Below, one piece after another: positions 24,861 through 39,589 of a DNA stretch of 64,000 bases; within the stretch, counting starts at the first letter, position 1, and every line of letters begins with the position of its first letter. The notes beneath the pieces were generated by a model. It searched no databases and was not told where the DNA came from. It worked only from the letters and a program-made list of their open reading frames with translations. Where the stretch lies: the NCBI RefSeq assembly GCF_027596085.1, contig NC_072467.1, positions 10,283,476 through 10,347,475 of the forward strand, read 5' to 3'. Position numbers and translations under genes: made by a program. This DNA is from Anoplopoma fimbria. Taxonomy: Eukaryota; Chordata; Actinopteri; Perciformes; Anoplopomatidae.

Positions 24861-27800
24861 TACCCATACCAGTAATGGCCTTTCCTGTAATTACAGTCAT
24901 TTGTCAAAAGCACACCTTGATTTATGGTCAAATTAAAAATACACCGGAAAAGAAGCTGCAGGTCCCGGTGACTCCAACTACAGAAGGTGATGAATGCTGC
25001 TCCATTACAGGCGCCAGAGTGGCATGATCAGGATATGCACCCCGCCATGCGTAGAGAAGCGAGGGAGAACATCAATTCATGCGTCCCGCAGTCTCTGGAT
25101 GACAGGGTTGGTGTGGGTGGATGCTCGGGGTGGCATGGAGTGGGGTGGCGGTGGGTTGATGGTAGTGTAGGGCAGGTTTTATTGCCAAAATTAGTAAGTA
25201 GGGCAACAATGTGTGGGACACAGCTTTCCCTTTACTCACAGTGAAGGAACACGGCTCACAGCCTGGCTCCATCTCCATGCAGGGAATCTCCATTATAATT
25301 GAATCTTGGCTTTAGTTTATGCAAATATCAATAGACAAAAAAAACATTAAGCTAAAGGCCCCGAATCACAATGGCATTTTACTGATCTACACCGATAAAC
25401 AGATGGATAATACTGTGCTACCAAGTAAATATAATGCCTGAATTCCTGCTTTTCCTCTTTTATTGGAGAACATCTGATAGCTGCATGTCTAAAGTAACAG
25501 TGGGGAAATAATGAGTAGGTACTCAATGACACTGCAAAAGGGTTGAGGGGATGTGAAGGTTGAAAAGCAGAATGCAGTCAGTAATGGACTGACTAGAGAT
25601 GACAAAATGTCCTGTTTGCATGAGCAACAGATACATTTGAATGAAGTGTAGCTGAGGAAGTAAGCAACCTTCAAGCCAGGAAAATAAATCAGAAAATTCC
25701 CATTTCATATGCTGCATGATGGAGTATTTGATGAAAGATGTCCTTAGTGTGTGTGTGTGTGGTGCGTGTGGGTGTTTTTTCCCAGAACAACACTATCGTG
25801 GGCTCCGAGCAGGAAGGACGGCAAACTTCATCACCTAAACTGAGAGAGCGGAGCCGAGTAGGAGAGAAGCAAAAAAAAAAAAAAAAAAAACAACAGATGA
25901 GAGAGCTGTTCCATTTGTCCAATTTATCTATAACCACTCAGCTATATCACAATTCAAGTACTTTTAAATTGCCTCGATGATAAAGTCGGAGGCAACACAA
26001 CCGAGAGACAAGAAGCGTGCCAGCAAGGAGTCTTTGGAGCTCATAGCAGTTAATATGCTTTTGGCCTTGTGCCAGCCAGGAGAGCTCCATGTCCACACAC
26101 TGCTGCCGAAAAACAGGAAGTGGAAGTCTCACTGCTAGCATAGCCAAGACTGGAGAGGACCATCTACTTCACGTATATATTCTAAAGTCACATCTAAAGG
26201 AATTTTAAATGTGAGTGATGCTTTAGAGGATGCCAAAGGCTGCCATGTTTTAAGGAGTAATCATGTTTGGTGGTGGGATTGTGGTAAAGCCTAACAGAGC
26301 TGAGGTCTTGCTCTGCAGGATACAGATAAGGTGGCTCTCCTCATTTCTTCTCCACATTTTATTGGCTGTCAGCGCTGTATGCCCCATAGATTCCCAGTAC
26401 ACCATAAAATCAAAACTGTGGTTTCACCTAAGGTGTGCATAAATTAACACAACATATCTGTCTTCTTTTGAAGGCCTCTTGAAAAAAAAAAAGGCAAACT
26501 GCCGGCTATAAATGTTCTAGAAGAAGTCCAGTTTCTGCACAGTAACACCATTACTGGTATTATGAAGTGCAATTATAAGGTTGGTGACAGCAAACTGCAT
26601 CAACTTTACAGCCGCCTCGGAGAAGGCAGCGGCGAGGCAAGAAACAAACAGCTTGCAAAACTAAGGTGAGCTATAACACCATCTCGAAATCAATACGTCT
26701 CCTCGCTGTATGTCTGTGCGCCGAGGCAGATCCCGCTGAGAGAAAGAACGGAAAGAGTAACTTTTTCTGAACTGAGAAACTAATTTATCCTTTAGTAAAT
26801 GTCATTCACCGCCTGGCCTCCCTAACGCTCCTCGACCCTGTGGAGACGTCGTTTGCTATTTGGAACACTCTAAAGAAATATGGAACTTCTTTTTGTAAAA
26901 TGTATGAAGGTGAGGCCCGCATTCCAATTTCTCCGTCCATCTAAATTAAATTGAATTTATTTTTATGTGCATCTGGAGAATGTGTTCTCCCCATTATGGC
27001 ACTGGTTGTTGTTGCAGTCAGACAAAAAAAAGCCTTGCATTGAAATGACAGCATTGGATTTACATCCAATAAAGAATCAACTCTGTTGAGCACTGTTATT
27101 TCATAGATTGGAGTCCATTTTTCATTTTATTCATTATTCAGCAGAAATGGCAGTCCTCACCACCGGGTCAAACATTTCTTACACCTGAATAAACTCAACT
27201 CCTTGGTGAAAAAGCAATTTCCTGGCCTTTTATATGAAGCCTTTTATACTTTTAAATTCATTTCTGTTTTTGTTCGCAATGGTTTTCAAATTGAGCTGTA
27301 GGCTGTGGGCAACGTGAGGTTAATTGTGTAACACTTCAATCTAGCGGTGCAGATGAACCGATTTTAGTGTTTTTTTGTAATCCTTGGAATCAGATCCAGA
27401 TATTTGGATGAAAGTGATTTTCACAAGAAAAAACTTTGACGGTTTCAGTAGCAAAAATAGAAGTGTATAAATGGTTAACCCTGTGCGTGGATTAGGGCAG
27501 TTTTTACTGATTGAAAGATCACACCTTTAAAGAAGACAGACATATCATATAATCTAGCAGGGTTTCCAATGAAGACCATGAATCTCACACGTGCTGTCTG
27601 TACATTGGTCTTTACATTAATACTGTTTGGAATTATGAGTTGTCTGAGGTCACAAGTTCTTGAACGACCTTTTGCCATTTGCAGAAAAAATGGATTTATT
27701 TTTTTTAATGCATCAAATTTTCATGCAAGCAGTTACGAGCTGAGCGAGAGGTGATGGAGGAGAAACCAAAAAAAAAGAAAGAAAAGTAGCAAAACCCAGA

Positions 27801-28690
27801 GCCAGAGAGAGGAAATGTTCTGCGGGGGTGATGGAGTGACGGAAGGAGCAGGAGGAGCACCGAGAGCGAGAAGGCCAGAGAAAGAGTGAATGTTGGTTCC
27901 TCGGATGCGGCCATTAGACAAGATGGATGTCCTTGAACTCGGGTCTGCGCCAACAGGTATCTCTTGCTAACAGACCGCCCCTCCGCTGGTAATTACACAG
28001 GGAGGTCTACAGCAGGTGGCACAGGGCTCGGCAGAATTTACATAAATCTGCATGTGTCACTGGGCCTGGCTGCAGCCTCTGGCACTCAGCATGAATCATG
28101 CTCACACTCAGCAGACAATTTGTTCAAATTTAGCAAAATGGATGGAAGGTAAAACAGTATCAACGCTCTCTCTTTCAGAAATCCATACACACTGGTGAGT
28201 GCGTTGCATTATTATGCTATTATAACGTGGCGTTTCTTTTTTCTTCTTTTCATCACACACACAAGCAAGCAATGCCCCCAAAACAGACGAACACATACCG
28301 GATTCACTTTGAACGCTGTTATGAAGATAACACAGTCACAATTGATGTATCCATCCAAGTATTGAAGAGGAGTTACCGGCATAATCATAGATATCAATCG
28401 AGTTGAATGCAGAAATCATGTGCCTTATTTGCTTCCTTTTGTTGTTTGCTTTCATATGGCGGTTTTTTATCATGGTCTCATTGTTTTTTTGGCGTGCTGC
28501 TCGGCTCCCGCTGTGGCATCGTGTTTGTGAAAAATACTTAAAGTGATCAAAAAACATAAAGCATTTCTGTTGTGCATTTCTCTGCGGCTATGAATCAACA
28601 ACAACACATTACTGTATGCAGCAAGCACGCACGCTTTCATCTGTGTCTCTTGAAAAACCACTCTATACAAGAACATACGTTTGTATTTGC
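24856..28690. other. Intronic stretch without recognisable gene
   Basis: A 20-base A run lies at 25871-25890 and a short GT patch at 25748-25762. No exon or named repeat was found. Confidence 0.55.
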
Positions 28691-28691
<1 letters not shown>

Positions 28692-28771
<80 letters not shown>

Positions 28772-28797
28772 ATGTGTGTATAAGTGTATGTGTGTGA
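28692..28797. repeat. (TG)n microsatellite with TATG interruptions
   Basis: About 70 bp of perfect TG is followed by a degenerate TG/TA tail to about 28797. Open frames spanning it are repeat artefacts. Confidence 0.95.
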
Positions 28798-30428
<1,631 letters not shown>

Positions 30429-30675
30429 CATCACCTTGACCTGGAGGGAGCTTGGAGCTTTTTTCCGCTCAGCTCCACTGGATATGCTGCTATTCAAATC
30501 CTCAGGAGCCAGGCAGGCAGACTGAGGGTTTTATATGTGTATGCACCCACATGCATATTTGTGTTGTGAAATGCCAGAATTGAAGAGAAAGAGAGCAGGG
30601 GGGGGGAGCAAAACCTCAAAACAAAGAGGATAAAAGTTAGATTGTAAATATTCAGTCCTGTCCGTTTTCACTGAC

Positions 30676-30796
30676 CTTGTATAAGCGCCTGGCCTTTCTG
30701 GAAAGCTCCACTGAACGCCACCTGGTATTGTTTGACCTGGAAGCCTGGTGCACAGCCTTCATGGCCTCCATCCTCTTGGCCACCCACACGGGCAAC
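30676..30796 (-). CDS. cdh13: cadherin-13 (T-cadherin) exon 2, propeptide start
   Basis: This 121-nt exon starts in phase 0 and encodes 40 codons plus one base. It gives 'VARVGGQEDGGHEG', then 'CAPGFQVKQYQVAFSGAFQK' and 'GQALIQ'. The second part corresponds to the start of the T-cadherin propeptide, where the mammalian protein has a C-x-PGFQ-K motif followed by an E/K-rich step into the DC-GN segment. The acceptor is 'ctttgctctgtgtgttgcag' and the donor is CAAG|gtcagt, both on the minus strand. The final G joins TC from exon 3 to make Val, so the two exons form one frame. The first 12 residues are not hydrophobic, so the signal peptide must come entirely from exon 1; in the human gene part of it is in exon 2. 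An upstream cadherin of another type is possible but less likely. Confidence 0.83.
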
Positions 30797-30872
30797 CTGC
30801 AACACACAGAGCAAAGGACAGGTCAGATCATTGTCCATGAACACATGGTTTCTGTGCAAATACACTTGACAG

Positions 30873-30900
30873 GACTATCTTTGCTGTAACAAAGATAGTC
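30873..30900. repeat. cdh13: 11-bp perfect inverted repeat upstream of exon 2
   Basis: The arms gactatctttg and caaagatagtc surround a 6-base loop. It lies about 75 nt upstream of the exon 2 acceptor in the sense strand, so the pre-mRNA could form a small hairpin there. It may be coincidental at this length. Confidence 0.6.
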
Positions 30901-32536
30901 AAAGCTTCCACCAGCAAAGTATTATTAACTATGAAGAGTCCTCCACCAATTACAATTTTAGATAAAAAGCAGAGATATCATCTTTATTATCTCATGCATT
31001 CTTCTTCAATGTACTTGCATACATACATACAATAAAAAACCAAAGACGGACTTGTTTAACTGTCAAAGCAAAAAATGGTATTTAATCCCATAATTGTGTT
31101 TGGTGGTGGGTGGATCAAGGTTACACTTGTGTATATTAAAAGACAACTATGACTTGATTCAGGTAGAATTTTATAAAATGATGTGTTCAATAGCTTCTCT
31201 TTTTCCCTCTTAACACTGTGAAGGGAAGGTCAAGATGTCATTTTGCTGTTATTTACAATTTTAGAATTCAAATTAAAACAGACTTAACACACAGCAGCAC
31301 AGTCTTCCTTGACTTTTCAATGACCCGTTTTCTCTACAAATTGAATTTATTCAATTTAGAAAATTATGCAGCACTTTAACCCCTCTTTTAAAAAACAAAG
31401 GGTGTGTGTTCCCATGGAAACAGACTGTTAAGTGCTGTGCCACGACCGATTCTCAGATAGACACCAAAGGTCTTGGTAGTATCAAAAACAACATATGGGG
31501 CTGTATGCAGATAGGTGATGCATTAAGTCAAATATGTGTGCCTCATGCTGTTTCTGTCAGATTGTTTTTATTTACCATGTCACATTGTATTATTTTCAAT
31601 AGTGGCCTATTTACAAATGCAGCTGAGTTTTGACTTCTATTGGTAATTGTAAATAGAAATGTAAAGGAGTTATTTTTAATAGCGTGTGTGGTTTTGCTTA
31701 ATAAGTGACCTTATAAAGAGTACTGTCAGAGTTCAAGAGGAATAAAATTCATCAAAGAATTAACTCACGTTATTCATGTGCAAGTTCACCTACAGATTTA
31801 TGGTTTATTGAGGTTAAAGGTGCTGTCTGGTCAAATCTCAAGTTTCAATTCATAAAATGTTTTACATCTTCAGATGTGAAGCTTACATGGTCTGTCAGAC
31901 TACAGGTCAAAAATACTGAAAGCTGTCAGGAAAAATTCAAGACTGAAACGTCAGCCTGTGCATTACTCCAAGAGGGAAGGAAGAGATAAGTGCTGGTTTC
32001 CAACAGTATTGATTGACAGTACTCACAACTCATGTACAATTATTCGTTTAAACATGGGACCACCAGAGTGTGAAATGTTAGTTGTGCCAAATGCTGGATC
32101 AATTTACATGTCAATATTAGCTCAACAGGGTAATAGCGTTACTACTAACAACGCTAAAGTAAGCCTCCATTAATCACCAGCTGGAGGATTTCAAAGTGAG
32201 AATCTATTAAACTTTGTTATTTGTTTAAGTAATCCACCCCATAGGCAGATTCACAGATTCCATGTACGCTTGTATTCATTTGATTGTGCCTCACTGAATG
32301 AAATCACAAGGTTGTCCTGTCATTGAAAAACTGGAAGAACTAGGAAAACAGTCAGTTCAATACAGTAGTCAGTGCAGCTCGAAAGTAAAGCACTGAAACA
32401 CATTTAAAGGAAATTGGAGGTTTTGTGGCCAGTAACCCTTGTGTCTTACCATAGCAGCTTTTTAGCAAGAAGCAAAGAGGATGTGGCCAACAAGTGGTGC
32501 TGCATCAGTCCTGTGAGATAAGTGCATTAACAGAGG

Positions 32537-32572
32537 CAGCTTTACATGATTAGAAGTAATCATGTAAAGCTG
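32537..32572. repeat. Perfect 16-bp inverted repeat with 4-base loop
   Basis: The arms cagctttacatgatta (32537-32552) and taatcatgtaaagctg (32557-32572) are exact complements around GAAG. No transposon ends or flanking duplications were found. The stem is too short for a standard microRNA precursor. Confidence 0.85.
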
Positions 32573-33455
32573 AGGATTCTCATTTGAGGTGCTCCGAACA
32601 GTTTCAGGGGAGGCTTAGTGAATGGAAGTAAAAAAAATATTAAAATAATTATTAAAAGATCAAGATATCCCAAAATATGTGTGATTTGGTAAAAGAGTTT
32701 CAGCTAGTGTTACTGTTTTTCCCACTCACCCTGAGTTGGAAACTAATAAATGCTGTAGAATAGCCCCTTTCCTGGTTAATTGGTGTAGTCTGAAATTATG
32801 TCAAGCAGAAATATTAGTCTATCTTTGCTTAATTGTTGAGTGTCTATGGGAATAAACAACATAATCATGTTTCCGTAGGCATCCAGGAATTTAGGGAAAT
32901 TAAGAAGGTTGTGAGGCCCCTTTTCCCAAGTTTTGTCTGAGAGGAAGCCCACAGTGTCAGACGTTGAAAACCAATAACAACAAGGCTTCAAGGGGAAACA
33001 TTTACCACAGTGAGAAGTGTTGCTCATGTTGACAGCGGACAGCAGCCAAGAGATAGAGATAGGTAGTCTCACATGTGACTCACCTCTTTATGTATTAACA
33101 TAACTGTTATGCGCCGTCATCGCACTATTTCGAAGAACAACCATAGAAGAGTTACATGTGGTGAAAAGAATTGACACGCTAGGCATGCTAGGGATACTGC
33201 AGCCCCGAAACATGGAAGCTTGATGTTTTTTCGCACTCCCGACAAACCCAAATGATTTTTCCGGAAACACCCCCATCCCTACAGTATGTAGGTCAGCCCA
33301 GCATTGCGTGCTCAGAGACAAATTGGTGAAACGCTGAGAGGAAGCAGAGAGTAAGGAGGTGAGAGGACCCACTGATCATTAACAGATCAATCAGCATTAC
33401 AAAAAGGTTTCCATATGGAACTGAAATCACAGGGAGATGGAGGGACATGATAGAT

Positions 33456-33471
33456 GGGGGGGGGGGGGGGG
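33456..33471. repeat. Poly-G run (16 bases)
   Basis: Uninterrupted G homopolymer on the plus strand. It could contribute to a quadruplex and is a common place for sequencing error. Confidence 0.9.
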
Positions 33472-36400
33472 ATTAATGCCTTGGCGCTCACCGTCAAATT
33501 TATGGCATCACATTCCACCCTCGCTCCTCTTTAGTAATTCTCTAGTGATTGTGTAAAATGTCCTGTTATTCTGAGTAAATGTGTCATTTAGAACTGGAAA
33601 TTTAAGACATAAAAATGATGTACCTATGAATAAACAGTGTAATAAAAAATTCAGTTGGGGCCTTTAATTAGATATGCACACACAATATGGCATACGTGAA
33701 ACATATCTGCCAAACTGAGCCATCTGTCAGCAGTGTCAACCAGTGACATCCCACCTGCTCATCCTCACAGCTCTTGACCCCTCCTCTAGCGATTCCCCCC
33801 AGAGATATCAAGAGGGCTTTGACGAGGGAAATAGTAAATAGATGCTACTGTCTGTCACAGACTTATGATATATAACACACTTGCATATTCCCCTAATGAA
33901 GAAGTCGCATTATCATTCAGACAAGAAGAAAATAACGCTTCAAGGAATCTTACCGAGATCGATATCGGACTCATCAGTGAGTGTTTCTCATCCCGGAGCA
34001 CAAGAGCTGAGCGAGAATCACTCAAAACTGTCGTCTTTGTCAATGAGCTCTTTCAGTGCAAGACAAAGGACACTGAAGGGAAGACTTTGCTGAGGCTCAT
34101 TCATGTCACTTGTCTATTATACAATGGTCATTACGTCGATATCACTAAAGTACATATTTAAATGCGAGTTAACAACTAAATAATAATGATTTATGGCTAC
34201 TCCACTTCATTTTATTGGGATCTAATGAATCCTTAAACATGTTCAAGAGATAATGGGAAAAGTCGAAATAACAGACAATGTGAAATATCTCATTGGGTGT
34301 GGAATGACAGTTATATGACACGTCATGTAAGACACACAGCAGCGTTTAGGCCGTCTATGGAGATCTGTCTGGGTGATGAACAAGCTTTGGCAGACGTTCA
34401 GCCACAGAGGTCATTACATGTAATGTCCCGGGAAAGTAATCACTGCACCCAGGGGGGGATTCTGTGTTTTTCCCGCGGGTGTCAGAACGGTAATTCACTT
34501 CCATCACAAGGCTTCCTGACATTATGGGCTACAAAGCTTGTTGGTCCATAAACTCCATTGAGTTGACGAAAGGGCCTGAGGGCCGGGTCGGCATGGCAAG
34601 GGAACGCGAGTCACACATGCAAATCCAGAAATAAGAAAAGTTCACGCACAAGTGTATACCTGCAAACACACCACACACATCTCACAGCAGGACCCAACAA
34701 CATCCATTTTAGTGTCCATTAAGGTGGAAATATTAGCATACAGCCCCAGCGACTCACAGTAGGACAGCGAAAGCATTAAGGCGACGCAATGCTAATGACA
34801 ATGTTGTTAGCAAAAGGGGACTATTATTGTGGGCAATATTCTCCATCAGGGAACCATTTAAAAATGTACTAGACATACGAAGGTCATACCATTCAAGCAA
34901 CCTAGCAGAATGAATTTAGGCACTTTATCAAGAATGTCCATCTTTTCAGCACTCGGAAAAATCCCTTTTACCATAGATGAATTAATTAAAATATAATCTC
35001 AAAGGACTGGAGACACATTGTGTGGGCATTCATTTACAGAGGGAGATCCATATCAGGGCTTTCTTAAATCTTTTGTATTTGTGTCTGTGTGCATGCTGGT
35101 TTCTGTCTACTTTTCTTTGCTTTCATGCTCGGCCGTTTGCAAACCACATGAAACAATCTGATTAATACACGTGTTATAGCTTGTTGGCTGTTTTATGTAT
35201 AGTGGGATTTAAGTTATCCACAGAAAACGATTAGCGTTCAATGAATGCAAACATCCACATGTATTTCGAGGTGGACATAAATATGAGCACACGTGTGCAA
35301 ACAGGGCCTGATTCACAGTTTGACTTTTAGGACCGACTGGGATGATCATGTAAAAGCAAGTTGACATGCCATCAACTTTTAAGATGATATGGTAAACTGG
35401 TTAGCAAACGGTTGATTATTTACACATCCAGCAGTTACAGAGCAACATTAGAATTCATTATGATTCATGTTTCTGGCCACCTGGCGAATGCAAATCCAAT
35501 ATTTCACTCTTGCGTTGGCTCTGTTTTTGGTCTCTACAAAGGGGATGAACTCAGAAACCTACTAATGGATTTACGAATAACTGGTGCAACACAGTTCCGT
35601 TGTAGACATAAAAAATGGAACTCCAAACAGACTCCAAGCTTTTGAGCTGCTCCTCATTCATCGCCGTGGTTTCTACCTGCTGACTGCTTATTCCTCCTCC
35701 TGTGTGGTTTTAATCCTTTATGCAGTAGTGGTATGTTCTGTCAGCTTGTCTCTTAAAATTATACATACTTCATATCCCAGTGACATGTGTTGGCTGGGTT
35801 CTCATCCCTATTGGAGTTTGGTTGAACTCCCTGCTGAATCATTTAATGTGTTGCCTTGATAAATATAGAAAGTAACACTAAATGCACTGCACAGCCAACT
35901 TTAATGGGTTTTATTTTAGGATGAGAGGTTTCCTGACTATACTGAACAGAATGTGCATAACGAATTGAAGGTAATATGGTCAGGATAAGAAAAGACCATG
36001 GCTGTATTCCCCATTAGACAAATGGAAAGAAGGGTTTTGAATCTCGACATTGAAATGCAGAAAGTGATCAGGAGCAGGACGGCCAGTAGCAGGCCAACAC
36101 ATGCACGCAAAAACATACATGCACAATAAACTATGTATGTAGCACACAAATCCCTTTCTGAACTTCAATTTCTCCCAAGGGGTCCAATGGGGGACATTAA
36201 TTGATTTCTGTGCGTTTCAGCTTCAGTATCTTCCCCGTTTGATGTCTCTGTGAAGGCCTTGTTGTTCTGCAGTGATTGGCTCGGTGTGACTTAACCAGAG
36301 CAGAGCGCTACATAGAGGGATTACTAAGGTCCGGTCTCGCAGAAACAATCTATCCAGCAGGAACAATTATCACGCTCGAGCAATGCCGGACCCGCAGAAA

Positions 36401-39183
36401 ATTGTGTATTGTGTACCAGTTTAATGAGATGATCGACACAGAGCCAAAAAAGATAAATAAATCTTTGAGCATTTAGCGGAATGTGGGGACAAAGGGAGAG
36501 AGGAGAGCGAGGAAAACTGCAAATAGGCCGGTTATCCAGAGGATAAGTGTCAGAGAGCAGGATCATTTCAATCTGAACAATTTGGATCCAATACGGTCAG
36601 ACATAAATAAAAACTCAGTAGACATGTCAACCAGGCATCCTATTTCCACTCTCATGTATTATTTCTGACTATCACTTCCCCAATGTGATATAGAAGTCTG
36701 CTAAAGAAAATCTAATATAATGCTACTGTTACAGTTAATTACCTTAATCCTTTTTCAAACTTTTTTGAAAGACATAACCTGCAGACCTGCCAGAATAAAC
36801 CTTTTCATCGAACATTCTTGTTCCAACTATGTTCATTTGAATTGACTTGAAACCTGAATAATAGTTATAGTGGATATAAAAGGGGATGTTTTTTTTCTAA
36901 TTGGTTGTGGTTAAAGTGTCTGTTCCCCATTCTAATTTAATGCGCTGGCTACATCAAATGAAGAAAAATCAATTCACTTGAATATCTTATTTACAACCAG
37001 TGTAGTCCTCCTTACATGGCATACAAGTTATCTTCTCTCACATCCCATTCGCTATTCAACACTACTTCATGCTGTGACAACACAAGGCCTCTCATTTGTT
37101 TAATTTAATATTGATATTGAATTGGGGACAACGACATCGCTGTATAGCTAGCTAGTCTTGTTGCTAAATTTTCAGTTACAATTATAAATGACCATGGTAT
37201 AAGTGGAATATTGCCCTTTGAAGTGTCCTTTATCAGGACATATTGGACTCCGCTGTGTGTCCGAGTGTTCTGGCCTCCAAGTTGTCCATGGGTTCCTGAT
37301 AATGAATGCCTTGTCGGGCATTATCCCTTACCTAACTATCCTAACCATAGTTGCTTTTTCAACAATTTATTCATCCCTTTTTGATAACTACTTCCACTGT
37401 TTATCTATAATCAAATTGTAAACTATTTTATCAAGTGAGTTGAGCTATTCTCCAGTATTTCCACGCACCTCCCTGCATAGGCAGAAGAAGCACAAGTACC
37501 CATGTTTGAGAGTCACAGACCTCCATCACAATACAACACGAATGAAACAAAAACAGAGAAATGGAAGGAGCCCTGCAGGGAGAGAAAAAAAACCTTGGCG
37601 CTGGCTTTATATAGATCAGTTTGGGGGGAGAAATAAATACAGCTATCTGTTGACAGCCACTTGGGGTGCAGGTCTTTAGGTTTATGTTAGCTCTCTAAGT
37701 GCAGCCAAGGAATGCTCAATCAGGCGAAAAGATCCATACACTTTACCTTAAGCATTCAGATAATGCTGCCCCGCTATAAGGTCAATTCCCAGCATTAGTG
37801 AAAAAGAGAGAAGAGCAAGAAGGAAACAAACCAAGATAGTAAAAGAGTGTTGTTAATTGGAATTAAAATATAGACTACTATCATCACAATGTCAGGGCTT
37901 TGGCAGTACTGATTAAAGTTAGAGAGGCAGATGACCAGGAGACATGTCTGGGTGGCTTCTGGTGGCTACTGTAGGGATGAAGTTGGTTAGCTTATATGAA
38001 TGCGGGAAGAGCAGCGACGCTTCAGCTCATCGCTTGAGAGTTTGACAACTGATGCAATTCAACTTTGAAGGACCAGTCAGGTGATTAAGGCAATGACTTG
38101 GCAGAGCACACAGTAAATGTCACCTCGGCGGAAATCAATACCGCCTGGAGAATCCACCGTGCATTTGATATATAGAGATGGAGAGGGCCACTATGCCTGG
38201 TATTTGCTGAAGAGGGTGAGAGGGAGAGTATTGACTAATCAAGGGATGCAGGTAAACATTTGGCGAAATGCAATCTGGGAACCCACAGCTATCAGCCGAC
38301 GATGATTTGGATTTTTATTGGTTTAAATTTAGCTCGCAAACTGGCTACTTGTAAAACAATTTGGTCGTACACTTTGTTTCTCAACTCCAACTCCAGTCTT
38401 GCATCTAAAGTTGTTGATCTGAGTGTAATCAATGAGCAGCACACTAAGTCTTGGCGTGGATATCTGCTGGCTACACCGGAACATCCATAAAATATAGCCC
38501 CTTGCCCCCAGAGGCTTTTGTCAGTTGTCAGCCCAATGGCGGATGGGTTCCGAGATTGGAGGGAGAGAGGCTGTGATAGCTGATAGAAGTGATGTGTGAA
38601 TATGAGTACATTCAGTATGTCTATGTGTGAATGAACTAGATCAGACAGTGGAAGACAGAAGAAAGCTAGATTGGGGAAGGCATAGGAGAGAAGAGAAAAC
38701 ACATTTCTGTCAAAGTCTGTGACTTCAATGCATTCTAATGTCTTTATTATTTAGAATTTATTTCAGTTTGTTGTTCTTTTATTGAGCTGTACATGGCAGA
38801 TGCCTGAAGAACCCAAACATTGGACAGTCCATCTATTTGGATTTATTTGACACTGTTTGTGTCTTCACCCTGCAGCTGTCTCTTGTTTTCAATTACAGAT
38901 AAAATGGTATTTAAACAGACAAAAATGTGATATACAAAAGAAGTGTCTGTAATGTGACTTTGGAGCTGAAGTAGAACAACTGTGAACTTTTTACTTTATT
39001 ACTGTTGAAGCTAATGCAGATACACTTTGGTGTACCATTACATGATGTATTCTGGTATGTTCCTTTGTGGATCTATCTCAATAGTGTTAGTGAATGTTGG
39101 TCTGTTACAGTTTATGTGTGTATCTGTGTGTCTGCCTGCATGTCTGCATGTTTGGATTTGCCAATGATCTAGACTGCCAGCCA

Positions 39184-39186
<3 letters not shown>

Positions 39187-39273
<87 letters not shown>
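39187..39273. repeat. (TG)n microsatellite
   Basis: About 43 perfect TG units, with looser TG/CTG-rich sequence on both sides (39110-39310). Confidence 0.95.
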
Positions 39274-39274
<1 letters not shown>

Positions 39275-39537
39275 TCTGGATTTGCATGTCTCTGTGTCTC
39301 TGCATGCATGCTGCAGAGTTTGCCAGCTATCCAGACAGTCAGCCAGACAGCCTGCCAGTAGCCTGACATTTCATCCAGCGACCGTCTCTGCCTCCCCACT
39401 CTACACTTCCCTTTCCCCCCCTCAATCTTGCATTGCCTTGGTTTTCCATCAAGGTAAATGTCAGTGCACACACCTCAGTATAGGTCTGGCTGACCCATTC
39501 AGGCCTGGCTACATCCGTAGCCCGTGATAAATCCAGG

Positions 39538-39539
<2 letters not shown>

Positions 39540-39587
<48 letters not shown>
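39540..39587. repeat. (GA)24 microsatellite
   Basis: About 48 bp of perfect GA. The purine strand is the plus strand. Confidence 0.95.

Positions 39588-39589
<2 letters not shown>

Larger units (their letters stand above)
30797..39186. other. Intronic stretch without recognisable gene
   Basis: Apart from the hairpins at 30873-30900 and 32537-32572 and a 16-base G run at 33456-33471, I see no exon, RNA gene or named repeat in these 8.4 kb. Confidence 0.55.

Noticed and set aside
30677..30889. 70-codon plus-strand open frame over exon 2
   Set aside because: Antisense shadow of cdh13 exon 2. It has no family resemblance and no splice logic.
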